A stretch of DNA of 64,000 nucleotides from Toxotes chatareus (GCA_016801885.1 CM028882.1:22585047-22649046), one strand, 5' to 3'; positions 25,601 through 37,119 are shown, counted from the first letter of the stretch. Notes: generated by a model not told the origin, from the sequence alone. Numbers and translations: made by a program.

Positions 25601-28600
25601 TCTGGACTCAGTTGTGATGATTGTTGACCCCCAGATTCCACGGGCTCATTGGCCAATTGGAAGGGTGGTGAAGCTGAATGCAAGTGATGATGGGTGCATC
25701 AGAACAGCTGAGGTTAGAGTTGGCAAGAAGACTTACTTGAGACCGGTGGTGCGACTGGTCCAGCTGCCAGCTCTTCCTGAAGATAATCCTGTTTAAAGGA
25801 CTGTTGTGGGAATTTATGTTTGTTTCTAAATAGCTATGCTATTTAGGGGGCGGTTGTTCTAAATTCCCTAATAGAGTATGCATATTGATAGCTTTTGAAG
25901 AAAAATAAGGAGTAAGCTCAGTGTGTGTGTTTCCTGGTTTTTGGCTCGGCTACGAGTGTACCTGGCTGTTCATTATTAAACCACTTAGAAAACGTCAGCG
26001 GAGTCCCCAGTATGACTGGAATATGCACATGGGTGAAGAATAACCCCAGCGTTACATCGTTGCATTGAGAGTTTCTAATACTAACTATCACATTAATAAA
26101 AATCATATACAGTGAGTTAAACCCCATACGCAAGTCATTTGAATGCAGGTTTATAGTAAATCATGATGAATTACCATATGCCAAGTTTTTTAGCGCTGGC
26201 GATGACAGAGAGAGGGATTTGTTGAAACTGGCATTCAGAGCTTCCCTTCGCCAATGTGGCACACCCAGAATTCTCCACATCTCGTCTTTCAGAGCCCAAC
26301 CAGCGGATGGGTGTGATTGCGGCTGGAACCTTGGTCTCCTTTCTACTGATTGTCCTCCTCTCGCTGCTGTGCTGCTGCTGCCTGTGTCGACACAAAGATG
26401 ACCACAAGTGAGTGACAGATAGGTATCTTTATCTTAATAGTCCACGAAGGGGGCTTGAGTTCCTAGTAGGAGGTCTGAATAGGTTATGAAAAATAGAGAA
26501 CAATGTTTTCTTTTTGCTTATTCTCACAGGTACCAGGTTGCTAAATGAATAAATGCATTTAAGTTGTTTTTTTTTTAAGTATTGACATTACAGTTTGAGT
26601 TGCAATGTGAGCAGCCAGTGAGCCCTCAAAGGAGGCACACAGCCAGGTTTAATATGCCTCCTTTGAATGATTCATTTGTATTTCCATGGCGTCATCCCTT
26701 TTCAATCCTAACCAAGACAACTCTACCAACAGCAAAAAAGCCAAGCGGATCCTGTGTGGACGATTCAGTCGAATCAGCACTAAACTTCCCCGTATTCCAC
26801 TGAGGCGACAGAAACTGCCCAAAGTAGTCGGTAAGCCCCAGAACTCTTTCTCATATCCCACAGTGGTGCTGCCGGAAGCTGCTTTAGTTTATGTAATGTT
26901 TCTCTCTGGTGCTTGTACAACACAGTCTGCTAAAGTCACATCCTTAAATTAAGAAAGTCGCATCATTCTTAACCTTTGGCTAATTATACATTGGCTATTA
27001 AAAGCCAATGCATAATTAACATGGTTATTCAGATTTTGACATAACAACAGTGATGTCAGAGAATATAAAGACTGATTTCAGTGGCTATTGCTTTTGAGTG
27101 TCTTCAGTTTAGCACGGCAGAGACAATGACAGCAATCAGTGGCAGTCAGAGGGAGCGTTTTACTTCAGTGCTACCTTAGTCTGCGTCTTAGATGATGAAT
27201 AGGGTTGAAAAGTGTATGGTGGCTGCCAGGCGAGTATGGGGTTTCATTTGAAAGGAATTCACTGGTTTTAGAGCCCCTTATTATTCTTGGCACCCCCAAA
27301 TGCCATGTGTTCATATTATTACAACCCTAAACTGGGGCTTTTTTCTTCCCATTTTCTTTGCTCGTTTCCATCATCTTTTCTTGGGCTGAGGAGAAGGCTG
27401 TGTTATTAAAAGAAGGCCAGTGGTTGTCGGGGGGCCCGGGTGGTGGTGAGTGACGTGCTATCAAAGGCCGCTCTGTTTGGGTGGACGCTGCTGCTCTGCT
27501 GCTCCATGTGGCGGTCTCGTGGTGTGTGACAGATCTGTCTGTGACCCCAGTCATTCTTTTCGTAGTCAGAGGAGATATGCTGATCTTTTAAATCCAATAA
27601 CATGCGGTTTAACATGGCTGTGTTTGTTCAGGGTTCATAGGAAATTTGTACTTTCTACTGTTAGCCGTGGTCTCTTATATCTCAATACAGTGTCAATGAT
27701 TATTCTTTGTTGTGACAGTACATGCAGTTGCAGGGTAAATGTATTGTCACTAATCTTTATATGGAATTTCCAGTACATAGGATTCCTCTTACTGTACAGA
27801 CCTATTTAGGGGCCATTATTTTGCAAATGTTTTTATTAGCCAATTGAAGTGGAAGATCAATCATGTTTAACTATAGGGTTGGCATTTGCAGTTGTGCTAA
27901 AGCAATTAATCATTTAAACACTTAGTCCACAAAACTTGATGTACAGCAGTTTTTCTTACAATCAATTTATAGGTAAAAGTCATTTATAAAGAAACACCGT
28001 GGCACTGTTCCTCTGACAAAACAAGCAATTTGAAGATGTCAGCTCGGGGGTCCGAGAACTGAAACATATTTAGAGTACATGATTAATTGATTGGTCGGTG
28101 TTGCAGAGTTTCCTGGTTTTGCTGTGGATTAAGCATCACTAAGAAACAGTACAATTTACTGCTTTAAAAGAGGTCCTTTGAAGTCAGTGTGGTGCAGAAG
28201 GAGTTAAAAAAGATGACCTGGTTTCTTTTCCTTGTGTGAGCAGCACGTGCCTCCTCAGTTACCCAGCTGATTATTTAAGCTAGAATCTGTCTCCATTATA
28301 TCTCAGTTCAAAATACAACACTGGGACAGAGTTGTCTTTGTCATGACAGTGTGAGACATGAATATGTTTGTTAGTGAAGAGCCTGACCATGTGAGGCAAT
28401 GTGCCAGAGGCACAAATTCCTCTTAGTCAAAGGCCTTTAAAAACAATCTTTATCACATTTTTACATTTACATTACAAGGAAATAAACTTTAAGCTTTTAC
28501 ACACAACATTACCACATTTTCAGACAACAGATAAGACATACATGGACCAGTCAGAACAGACCTCAATTCTCAATCATCTATTACAAAGATCAGCGTCTCT

Positions 28601-31600
28601 CTTCTCCTTCCTGGTTTGTCCTATCCAAATTTTTGCTACTCTGCTTTTTGCTGGGCTACCCACAGATGCGTGGTCTGCCAACATTAAGGAAGTCCAACTC
28701 TGACTGGGGCTACACAGTCCTGCACACACACACACACATTCCAGAGGGGGCCCAATGGGGCTGGAAACAGGAAGTGGTCAAATTTACCCCAGCCTGTGTC
28801 AGAACTGTGATTTATCCACACCAGGGTCAGTGGCAACAGATGTGGCAAGACAAAATGAAAAAGGAATGGGGGGAAGCAGGGGAGAAAGACCTTTACCCCT
28901 CTGTTAGCATAGTTAGCCTCAAAGAAATAGCAACATGAACACACTATCACCTATTCCCCTTTTGGCAAAACTAAGGCTGTTTGCTTGTAGTTTGGCATTC
29001 CATTCTAAGCATATTTACTCCACGCCCTACGGACTCACGTCTGTCCGGCATTCCTTGCATCCTCTGTATCCAAATGCTTCCCCTTGGGTGAGTCCTGGGA
29101 GCAGCACCACCTGCTTTTTTTCATCTTTATTTATCCAGGGAAAGTTGGCTGGCTTTGCAAATGTGTTTGCAATAACACTCTCAGCTTCACTTTCATGCAG
29201 TTGTGAGCTGCCTAATAAAAAGGGCAAAAAACTTTCTCACACTGTAAAGTCGCTCCTAAGTGCACAAGTTTAGATGAATCAAACAAAAAAAAAATGAGTT
29301 CAAGTTTTAATAGTGTAAACCAGTGTGTGTATATTGCTACAGCTATATATTTGTCAATGAATATGATCAGTGACTGGTCTGTGGGCTCTGAGGTGGCCTT
29401 GGTGAATGTGTAATATATTTATTTAGCCTGCTCAGACTTGTTTAGACATGCAATCCAGTAACCCTTACATGGGCTATTTCAGGCTGAAACATATTGATTC
29501 TTATTATTATTGGCAACTAATATTCCTATTCTATGCCCAGATTTCCACAGCTGGACAGGACATTTGAACTAGCAGCCTTCATATTCCAGCCCAGCTTTCT
29601 ATCCTCTAGACTTCCACTGCCCCAGATCTGTAAAATCATCCCCCCACCGAGCAACTGTGGTGGTGGAGCTCTGCAGCTGGGACGTGTCAATAATGGCCTG
29701 TTGTGCATTGGCCTCCATGTAGGGAGGGATCACAGTGGCATCCAGTCTGCAGAGCAATCTGCCCTTCTAGACCCACAGTCTGGAGGGAGCAACTTTCAAG
29801 GGCAGCAGTTGTTCATCACTGCATACACGTAACATTGCCAAATACCCATGTGTAAGCTTGTTGACTAACTTAACTGAAGTCTTTGCATAGGTTAGCTGCT
29901 CTACATTCCTCAGTTCCTCGGAGTCTCTGCCCATCTGCCTGATGCAGCATAGTAACGACCCTGCGAGGGCAGAAGTGCAGACAGAGCACATATTCTGTCT
30001 TATTCATTTAATTATTCCTCCTTGTAAATTTGGGGCATAATATTTTTGTGTCATCCGCACCTCTAGATAAATATTTTACTGGATTCTGTAATATTCTGTA
30101 TATTGTTATTAATTTTCGGCATCCACACAAAGCTGATTTCTTAGTTACAGTCAATTCGATGAAAATAGTAGTGCCACGTTAGAATTTGGAGTAATTTGTG
30201 GAGCCATTACAGTCCAATATGAACTGCAAATGTAGAGAGGGCTGGCTGGTATTTTTATGGTAAACAGGATATCCTTAAATAATCACAAAGATAGGTGCCC
30301 TTGGATGGAAGTATACATATCCAAAATGTTTTTTTATTTTTTATCTTTTCCTACCATCTGTAAGGATCTTCTATCTGAGGTAGTAACTTACAGCTGATCC
30401 ATGATCCATGATCTGGTAAACTAGATAAAACTCAGCAACATCAAGGAAAAAACAAATCAGGGTCCTTGAAAATTGCTTTGTACAAACATGGAGCACATAC
30501 ACAAACACGCCCTCTATAACCCACGTCTGATTTGACCATGACTGGGTCTGTTTGCTATTTGAGAAGATGTTGAAAGCAAGACAGGCACAACAGAAAGTCG
30601 CATGGCCTGAGGCAGAAGGATGGACACGGGAAGCGAGAGAATAAACATCAGACTGGTTTAAGATGAAAAATAAATCACACATGTTCAGTTTACACTTTAT
30701 GGTGAGCAGAACATTAAACAGATCGTCTGCTAAAGTTGTATGTGTTTGAATGTTATTACGATCAAGATTTTCTTGTTATGTAGCATTTTAAAAGTGCATT
30801 TACATCGAACGCCGACAAGGGAGGATGCAGTGAGAATTTCACACAATGCTGTGTGAAATCTGAGTGACAAAGGCGTCTCATATTCTAATTTTACAGATGA
30901 AATACAAAGTAAATACAGTTTTTCATCTGACAGTGGATCTACAAATCGCCAAGTCTGCAAAACCGCGGGCGTCGATCTCTTAAAGTAGCTCATCCTTTTA
31001 GTTTCAGTCAAACAACAACAGCTAAGGGGCAAGGATTTGTTCCTGGCCAGGGTACTGGTACACTTATGGGATTTCTTGCATGGAGGGTTTATCTGAGGTC
31101 TAAACAAACGGATGGACCCATGTGTCATCGGGCATGTAAACAGGAGCATCTGATGTGGTCGGTCATGTTGAGTTAACGCCCAGTACAGTTTAGGCCAAAA
31201 CTGTTCACACCAGATGGGAAGATCCTCCGCAAGTATCCCTCAGAAACCACAGCTGTCCTAACACTGAAGGGTCAGCAGAATTCTGCAGTGTCTGAAGGGG
31301 AGGAAGGAAGATGGAGAGAGCAAGAGGGAGACAGTGAGAGAGAAACATGACTTGACCTACATATTGTTGCAGGAGAGGATTCTGTGGAAGACGATGAAAG
31401 AATCTATTTGTGGCTCATTTTGTTCAACATCTAAATTCTAAAGAAGTCCAGATTAAGGGGCTACATGACATTAAAACTGCAAACACTGATTGTGTACAGG
31501 CTTAGCAGGTCTACAGACTACCAGTTTGTTTCCAGTCTTTATGCTAAACTAGGCGAAGTATGTCCTCACTAGCTTCATAATAAATGCATAGGGATGAGAT

Positions 31601-34575
31601 TGGTATCGATCTTGTCATCTCTCTCAGAAAGAAGTGCGCATTTTTTCCCCCAATATACTGAATCTTACGCTTAAAGAAAATCATATATTTTCTAAGCCCT
31701 TTTTTCTTTTATTCACTTTCATGTCATTTCATTGAATTAGAAGTATACTGTAGGATCTTGTAGGTTGAGACTATAATAACAGAACACACCTCACATACTC
31801 CTCAGTAATTTATTTATTCATTCACAAATTAAGTAATAACTTCATAATTTAGTAAATTAATATCTACAGTGAGTTTATGTGGTAATCTTTTAAAGGACTA
31901 ATGTATCCCTTGCTTCCCTGATAATTTGGGTCACACTCAGCTATTGACCAACCAAAATCAGTGCTGTTAGTCGGGTTAATTGAGAATGTCTGTTTTATGG
32001 TCAGAATGCTGTTTCTTTTCTGTCTTTTAAGCTGCTAAGATATAACTGTGGAAAACTTTAGCTTTTGGCATCAAAATATGAAAATGTTTAAGCTTATACA
32101 AAAAAAGTCACATTTTGCTTTGAAAGTGATTTTGTTAACTCACGTGCAAAACCAATAAAACCCAATTTTTCTGCAGACTCACTTAAACCAATGCTTTCTA
32201 CAACTGTGAGGCAGTTGTGAGAGTGAGTGAGAACAGACTGTTGTTCTTGTAACACAGTACAGTACCCTCTAGCTGACCTTTTGGCTTCTGCGTTTGTTTT
32301 CTGTTCTCAGTAGCCCACCACGACCCAGAGAACACCTTCAACTGCAGCTTCATCGAACCCCCCTCAGTGGCTGAGCAGCCCTCCCCTTCCTCCTGGTCGT
32401 CCCAGGAGTCCTTCTCTTCCTTTGAGAGCGGAGACGAGGGGCCAGTTTACTGTGTGCCCCATGAAGGTGAGTCATCGTAAGAATAAATAAACAGTTTAGT
32501 TATCTAGAATGACGCACATAAATCCATGATTTGTCTTTGGCATGTAGGGGCCTTCAGACACTGATAGTTGCGCTTCTTAAGAAGTCAAGATCCCCACTGC
32601 GCTCTGCTGTGTCTCGCCCATTTCTGTAAATCTCATTACAGAGATAGTTAGCCCTTTATCATATGCCATCTAGGTCCAGGTTTTGCTTCGAGAACAAGGA
32701 GAGTATAAACAGGAAATGGAATAGTCAAGTCAGCATATGGCACAAATCCAAACAGTGACTAACTCTTTGACGTTTGGTGGAAAATACCCAGTCCATCAGA
32801 TTCTATTCTGGAAGTCTGACCGTGCAAGTCTGATTTTATTTGTGGGGATTTTTTAATGTGTGTTTGACTGATGTATTTTTAGTGCTCCCTCAGTAGTTTG
32901 GTTTAGTCCTCATTCTCGCCATGAATGGTCCAAGGACTTTGAAACAATTGATTCTGAGTAAAAAGCCTTTGGCACAAAATAATTACTGCAAACATCATGA
33001 AAGGGTTTTGAAATGAAGTTGCACAGATAGGATCTTTTGCATTGGAGCCGCTCCAGCTCTCAAGTATGTGTATACAAATTAGCAAATGAAGCGGTACAGA
33101 TATCAGTCTTTAAATAATGTGTGTGAGTTCTTTTCTGGTGGGAAGAAAATAATGTCTCCTTGTAGAGAAAACAATGAAGTGCTTCTATATGTGAAGGTCA
33201 CAGATATAATACAGTGGTTAGAAGTTTCAGATTTAAAAGCTATGTAGGCTATTTTCCACTATATAACAAAGGCACATTTTTAGTCCATTGTCTATATCGT
33301 ACATTCAGTTTTAAAACAAACTGCCAATGATCCACAGAATCTGTGAATGAAAGCAGAGAGAAGCGCAGCCCCAGCCCAGCAACAGAGAAGCCAGAAGCCG
33401 TCCCTAATGAGGAGGATGCAGGGGAGTATACCTCCCTGAAAGACACCAGTGTCACAAAACCAGAAGGCAGCGAACAGCCCCTGCTCAAGTCTTCTGACAG
33501 CGAAGGCTCCACCAGTGGCTCTGAGTCCACAACTGCAGCTCTTTATGCCCGCATTGCTCGCCTGTCCAAGCAGTCCAAGGAGGATGATGGTAGCAGCAAG
33601 GATGGGGATGGCACTCCTACACCAGAGGCCAAGCGCAATGGAAAACCACCACCTTCACCTGGCAAGCCAAAACCACGCCCACCAGACCCATCCACTAAGC
33701 CCAAGATATCATGGATACACGGAAATACCACAGGGTCCCCCCAGCCAGAACAGCAGGGACAGGGGGGAATGAAGGCACTGGCAGTGCCAAAGGAAAAAAA
33801 GAGGAGCTCGAGCGATGGCTCGTCCAAGAGCGAGGAGCGTCAGAAAATGAAGGACAGAAACCGCGAGCAGCAGAAGAAACTGGAGGGGAAGGAGGCAGAC
33901 GCCAATAGTTCCCCCAGTAAACACAAACCTCTGCGAGGTAGGAAGTCTGGGGACGAGCACAGTGGTCCCAGTCACATGGAGCACATTAATGGTGTTGTTC
34001 AGAATGCCCTGAAGAAGATTAGTAGCTTTCACAGTTCTTCATCTGAGAAGAAGAGTGCTGACAGTCCAAAGGAGACCGCCAAGGAGCCGCCCAAGAGCCC
34101 TAAGGTCATTCATCCTCATATGAACTCTGAGGCTGCCACGCTGCTGGCTGCTCAGCTCAAGGAGAAAACCCAAAGCATCAACAGAAACGAGGGGACAGGC
34201 CTGACGAAGACCAATGGTCTCTCCACACCCAAGGGAAACCGGGAGAAGCCCACACCTCCCCAGAAAGCCAAGAGGACCCCCTCCAGTGGATTGAATCAGC
34301 AGAGTTCCACCAAGCCCCTGCTGCCCACCTCAAGCAGCCTCCAGAAGATGGTGGCGCCTGTCACCACCGACCTCGGTAACCCTGAAGCCAAGAGCCCGGA
34401 GAAGCAGGACTTGAACGGGTCAAGATCAGGGGACCCAACGCTGGATCCAACACCAAAGAAGACTCCAATAAAAAAGCCACCCAGAAAGAAAGGCAAGGAG
34501 GGTACTTTGGATACACCTGAAAGTAAAACACCCCAGCAAAAGACAGCCATCATGCCACCACAGGTAGTGAAATAA
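13683..34575 (+). CDS. scarf2: Scavenger receptor class F member 2 (SREC-II)
   Basis: Type I membrane protein with a multi-EGF ectodomain and a long basic, Pro/Ser-rich tail; human SCARF2 loss causes Van den Ende-Gupta syndrome. Coding exons: 13683-13789, 16382-16440, 16538-16639, 17293-17812, 18351-18569, 18796-18924, 19278-19381, 26293-26407, 26733-26830, 32311-32466, 33338-34575. The total is 2847 nt (948 residues; human about 870) with consistent phases. Seen: signal peptide about 1-21; Cys-rich EGF/laminin-type repeats about 45-413 with several N-glycosylation sequons (NGS, NGT, NMT, NQT); transmembrane helix about 421-439 followed by a cluster of cysteines that could be palmitoylated; a juxtamembrane block RISTKLPRIPLRRQKLPKVV; DEGPVYCVPHE; then KPKISWIHG and EKPTPPQKAKR, all characteristic of SCARF2. 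A BEL/Pao element occupies the intron before the transmembrane exon. Exon 9 has the least certain acceptor (26733). Confidence 0.93.
14182..14400. other. SCARF2 intron 1, no separate gene
   Basis: Intron 1 runs from 13790 to 16381. The overlapping opposite-strand frames near 14183-14444 show no family resemblance and no splice or start context. I see nothing in this intron beyond simple A/T tracts (for example a run of A near 14841). Confidence 0.5.
16825..17175 (+). repeat. Degenerate teleost interspersed repeat with internal duplication
   Basis: The segment carries text I recognise as common in teleost introns: GGATTGCTGTGGAATTTTGT, ATTCATGGTGCCTAGAGGAT, TGCCACCAGCAGGTTGACAT, and later AATACTTTGGTTTAAT and TACCTGCTAAACATCAGC. 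The block ending GACTTTGGTGAT is echoed about 120 bases later by ATAACTTTTTGGTGATCCC, so the unit is internally duplicated. It lies in a SCARF2 intron. No coding capacity is seen, so it is probably a non-autonomous element; the family name is not assigned. Confidence 0.6.
19771..19925 (+). repeat. Polypurine (GA-rich) tract in SCARF2 intron
   Basis: About 150 bases are almost all purine on the plus strand (AGAGAGAGGAAGAGAGAGAG-like runs, then GGAAGGAAGAAG and AGAGAAAGAGAA). It sits about 600 bases upstream of the BEL/Pao insertion. It is simple-sequence DNA, and long polypurine stretches can form triplex structures. Confidence 0.75.
20523..20865 (+). repeat. 5' LTR of the BEL/Pao element
   Basis: 343 bp, starting TGTTCTAAATTCC and ending GTTTCTAATA, repeated at 25855. 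Compared with the 3' copy it has an extra block of about 112 bp (20559-20670) and a 5-bp insertion near 20795. Being the longer copy, it probably shows the intact LTR form. Confidence 0.9.
20867..20884 (+). other. Primer-binding site of the BEL/Pao element
   Basis: TGGTCCTTCGAGCCGGAT lies one base after the 5' LTR. It begins with TGG, the complement of the tRNA 3' CCA end. I cannot assign the primer tRNA with confidence. Confidence 0.75.
20904..22719 (+). pseudogene. BEL/Pao gag region, broken
   Basis: The first open stretch (20904-21644) is rich in Gln, Pro and Thr, as the N-terminal part of BEL gag often is. The frame then shifts: the conserved gag core runs in another frame (21763-22386, beginning at PVPELPKLVHDCEREFADLK) and ends at an in-frame TGA at 22384-22386. 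The same frame continues at 22408-22719 with zinc-knuckle cysteines (CIFCKSTEHYLSQC and CRNCGRTNHNQESC). Gag forms the particle that packages the element RNA. At least one frameshift and one stop make this copy non-functional. Confidence 0.85.
22752..25796 (+). pseudogene. BEL/Pao pol region, frameshifted, lacking integrase
   Basis: Domains in order: aspartic protease (LDDGAE near 22833); reverse transcriptase from about 23550, including VFDCSFKHGGLSM and FYVDNCLQS near 24070; RNase H-like region with VFCDSSEQAYGSVAYL near 24600; and the C-terminal BEL domain from about 25480. The frame changes near 23750 and again near 24290, and it also differs from the gag frame. After the motif LLIKDTDTLN (about 25475) the protein passes straight to RRRWRHCQMM. 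In intact family members the zinc-binding and DDE integrase domains, some hundreds of residues, lie between such segments. This is therefore a decayed, integrase-deleted copy. Confidence 0.87.
25845..25853 (+). other. Polypurine tract of the BEL/Pao element
   Basis: AGGGGGCGG lies immediately before the 3' LTR, the normal site for priming plus-strand DNA synthesis in LTR elements. One C interrupts the purine run. Confidence 0.6.
25855..26080 (+). repeat. 3' LTR of the BEL/Pao element, internally shorter
   Basis: 226 bp, the same termini as the 5' LTR, followed directly by the CTAAC target duplication. It lacks the 112-bp block present in the 5' LTR; the junction reads TATTGATAGCTTTTGAAG, where the shared base is a single G. 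Confidence 0.9.
26293..26407 (+). CDS. scarf2: SCARF2 transmembrane exon
   Basis: Exon 8 of SCARF2, starting after TTTCAG and ending AA|gtgagt. It encodes PNQRMGVIAAG, a hydrophobic stretch of about 19 residues (TLVSFLLIVLLSLL at its core), then CCCCLCRHKDDH. This is the single membrane span with a stop-transfer and cysteine cluster. It begins only about 210 bases after the 3' LTR of the retrotransposon. Confidence 0.9.
26981..27018. repeat. Short inverted repeat (hairpin) in SCARF2 intron
   Basis: TAATTATACATTGGCT is followed after six bases by AGCCAATGCATAATTA. The arms are 16 bases with a single mismatch. No coding or known RNA family is recognised. Confidence 0.7.
29530..29640 (-). repeat. 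tRNA-derived SINE remnant
   Basis: Read on the minus strand it gives GGGCAGTGGAAGTCTAGAGG, then ATAGAAAGCTGGGCTGGAAT, then AAGGCTGCTAGTTCAAATG. These resemble the A box and B box of the tRNA-like SINE head very common in teleosts (GGCAGTGGTGGCCTAGAGG ... GGTTCAAATCC). It is degenerate and lies in the large SCARF2 intron (26831-32310). Otherwise that intron shows nothing but AT-rich sequence and the repeat at 31527. Confidence 0.55.
31527..31660 (+). repeat. Dispersed teleost repeat, copy 1
   Basis: Contains CCAGTCTTTATGCTAAACTA, AGCTTCATA, GATGAGATTGGTATCGATCT and TGTCATCTCTCTCAGAAAGA. The same order of motifs occurs in reverse orientation at 44180-44325, so this is a dispersed repeat. I recognise the text as frequent in teleost introns, but the family name is not assigned. 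Confidence 0.6.
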
Positions 34576-37119
34576 GTGGTTTTTAAAGACAAATGGCCCA
34601 AAGTTTGTGATGGATCTTAAAAAGACGAAAATGGATTTGTTGGAAGGTGAACCACGTAGTTTTTCAATCAAGGAATTTAAGCATTTTCCTGTGTGAGTGT
34701 GCTGTGACGTCAGGACCAGTCAAGAGTGAGAAATGCTTTTAAATCAAGGGCATATTGGTGAGTTGTACTATAATGATACCATTGTATTACATTTCAAGAA
34801 TCCTTTTTTTGTGTAACAACTATATATCAAACTCACACCACAACCTGTGGCTAAGCCGGACACAACTGTGAGAACAGTGGCACTCAGACATAATCCATAG
34901 TTCATTCATCTCTATTCCTCTGCAGTATGTCCACCACTATATTTATAAACGGATTGCTTTTGAGGTTGCATAACTGTAATTTGCTATGCAGACGTCAGAA
35001 AAAAAATAGCTATTTCTGTGTATGCTCTCCACAGGTACTAAAGGTACTAAAAATAAGAAAATTTGGATCCTCTGAGGATTGCAAGCTATTTGTTTCTGTT
35101 TGGTTTTTTTTCTCATTTCAGTGGACCAACTGTATAATCCTCGTTTTTGACGTCAAGGCTACTTTTCGCAGAAGGGGGTCTACTTAAATATTGTCAATTA
35201 AGAGCAGTGTGATTTGTTGGAGGACTTTGTCTTTAGCAAATAAAGCCTTATTTTCTTCCCGCTTGTTGCTAACAGAGCAGGTTTCACGTTGCTGCCACAT
35301 GTTATTAAAAATATCAGAAACAACTAAATTTGATATGCCAAAGTACAGAAATTATGCTACATTTAGGACTTAACTGTCGTCCACACTTGTGAGTCACCTT
35401 TAATTCCTGAGCTTTATTGTTGCTTTCAAGGCTCTTCCATAGGGAAATATAGCATTTTTGGATTTAAAGTCTTTGCTCTCTTTTGTCGAACTCTGTCAGA
35501 CATGGTTGGTTGAAGCCCAAACAAGCTTTTTGATCTTTCTGCAAAAGGAGCTATTTAAAATCTCTTTCATACTTCTGCTAACACCAAATCACCAGAATGT
35601 GCTCTTACTGTACATTTTATTCAGTCAGCTAAACCACTAAACCAAAAATGAATCCCCAAGCTATCCTATGTCCTCACTTTATGTCATGCTTATAAATCAC
35701 TTTAAACTTGCTTAGTTCCTCTGTATTACAGCAATATCTGCAGTTTCCCTATGCTGCACTAAAGCAAACATACTGCAGGACAATTTCACCCTGTAAATCA
35801 GACACAAGAGAGAGTTTTGTTAAAGTAGTGGCTGTTAGTAGTTTTCTGCACAGATCAGATTATAGGAGGAGGCAGCCATGTGTCTTTATTTGCTCTTTCA
35901 GTTTAGTCGAGAAACTAGGTCAATATCATTTCACATGAATTTGTTTATGCCATCAGAGTATTGTGTGAAAAAGAATCCTGACAAAGATGGATCAAGGGTC
36001 CATGTCAAGGATTATATTTTCTTAAGCTAGTAGATCCATGCGTTGTTGTTCATAAGGTAAGACTATAGGACTAAATGGTACCATGCCTCAAGTGTTAAAA
36101 TGTGCCTCAACTGTGGATCAGTTTAAGCAAAAGAAGCTATGTTAGTTATTAAATGTTTCAAGTGTTTATCCTAAAATAAATCAACCAAAACGAGATGGTC
36201 AGGTCGGATACTTACTGGACTAATTCAGTTTGACAAAAAGACAAAGATTTTTTTATTTTTTTGCAGTTACTGGTGGATTTTGAAAGTAGCGCTTAAAACT
36301 TGAGCTATGAACAGTGGGTTTAAATTCGTAACAAGTTAATGTTAATTGGTATGCTTTAGGCTGAAGAATGTTCTACATGCACAGCTAATTTGAAACGGTT
36401 TTATGTGTTTTTATCAAGGTACAACACATTTCTTTGGTTATTTTTTCAACATTTTCTACTTGTATACATTGTGTACTTTTTATTATCTTTGTAAGCTGTG
36501 CTTATATGACCTTTTTAATTCTTCTGTTTTCCTTGGTGTCAATGAACTGGCTTTCATGTTGTATTTGCTTTTTTTTTTGGTATGTTGCTTATTTTGGGCT
36601 CTGAAGCAAACCTACAGTATGAGTACTTTCCTCCTGTAAAGTTTACATTGGCTTTGTAATTGTTCTCTGTTGATGTTATTGTTTGTGTAACACTTAACTG
36701 CATGACGCAGAGTGTAATTATAAGGCATTAATAGCTGCACGGGAAATCTGTAATCTTCTTGTCTTGTTCCCCTCCAGTTGTTATTATTGCCTCCTGTTAA
36801 AAAAAAAAAAAAAAAAAAACCTCTTACAGAAAAGATTGTACAATACTACTATGATACCACTTTTGAAACAATTGCATATACTTAAAACCATAACATTGTG
36901 TAATTATGAAGTGGCAATTTTTTATCTGACTGGCCCATGCCTGTTTTTATAGGCTTACAGTGCATTTTTTGTAAAGATGGGCCTGAAAAGCTGCAAAAAC
37001 ATTACCAACTTTAGGCCTAAGGTATATTTTGTCTTTTGTCGTTTGTTTTTAGCAACCTTGATTACCATTTGTGTATGGTCATTGAATTGGTGTTTCCTCA
37101 TTTACTTCTTTGGAATAAA
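34576..37119 (+). other. Probable SCARF2 3' UTR
   Basis: AT-rich sequence without coding potential after the SCARF2 stop codon. Candidate AATAAA signals lie at 35239-35244 and 37114-37119. The second would give a 3' UTR of about 2.5 kb. The extent is inferred. Confidence 0.45.

Larger units (their letters stand above)
20518..26085 (+). mobile_element. BEL/Pao LTR retrotransposon, defective
   Basis: A nearly complete element inserted in the SCARF2 intron, in the same orientation as the gene. Seen directly: 5-bp target duplication CTAAC (20518-20522 and 26081-26085), 5' LTR 20523-20865, primer-binding site beginning TGG at 20867, gag with zinc knuckles, pol with protease, reverse transcriptase and RNase H, a C-terminal BEL-type domain, a purine tract, and 3' LTR 25855-26080. 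Assignment to BEL/Pao rests on the LDDGAE protease motif, the FYVDNCL reverse transcriptase motif and the terminal domain (RRRWRHCQMMTDHFW). The reading frame is broken several times and the integrase region is absent, so it cannot move by itself. About five substitutions separate the alignable parts of the LTRs (roughly 2 percent, counted by eye), which suggests a fairly recent insertion. Confidence 0.92.
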
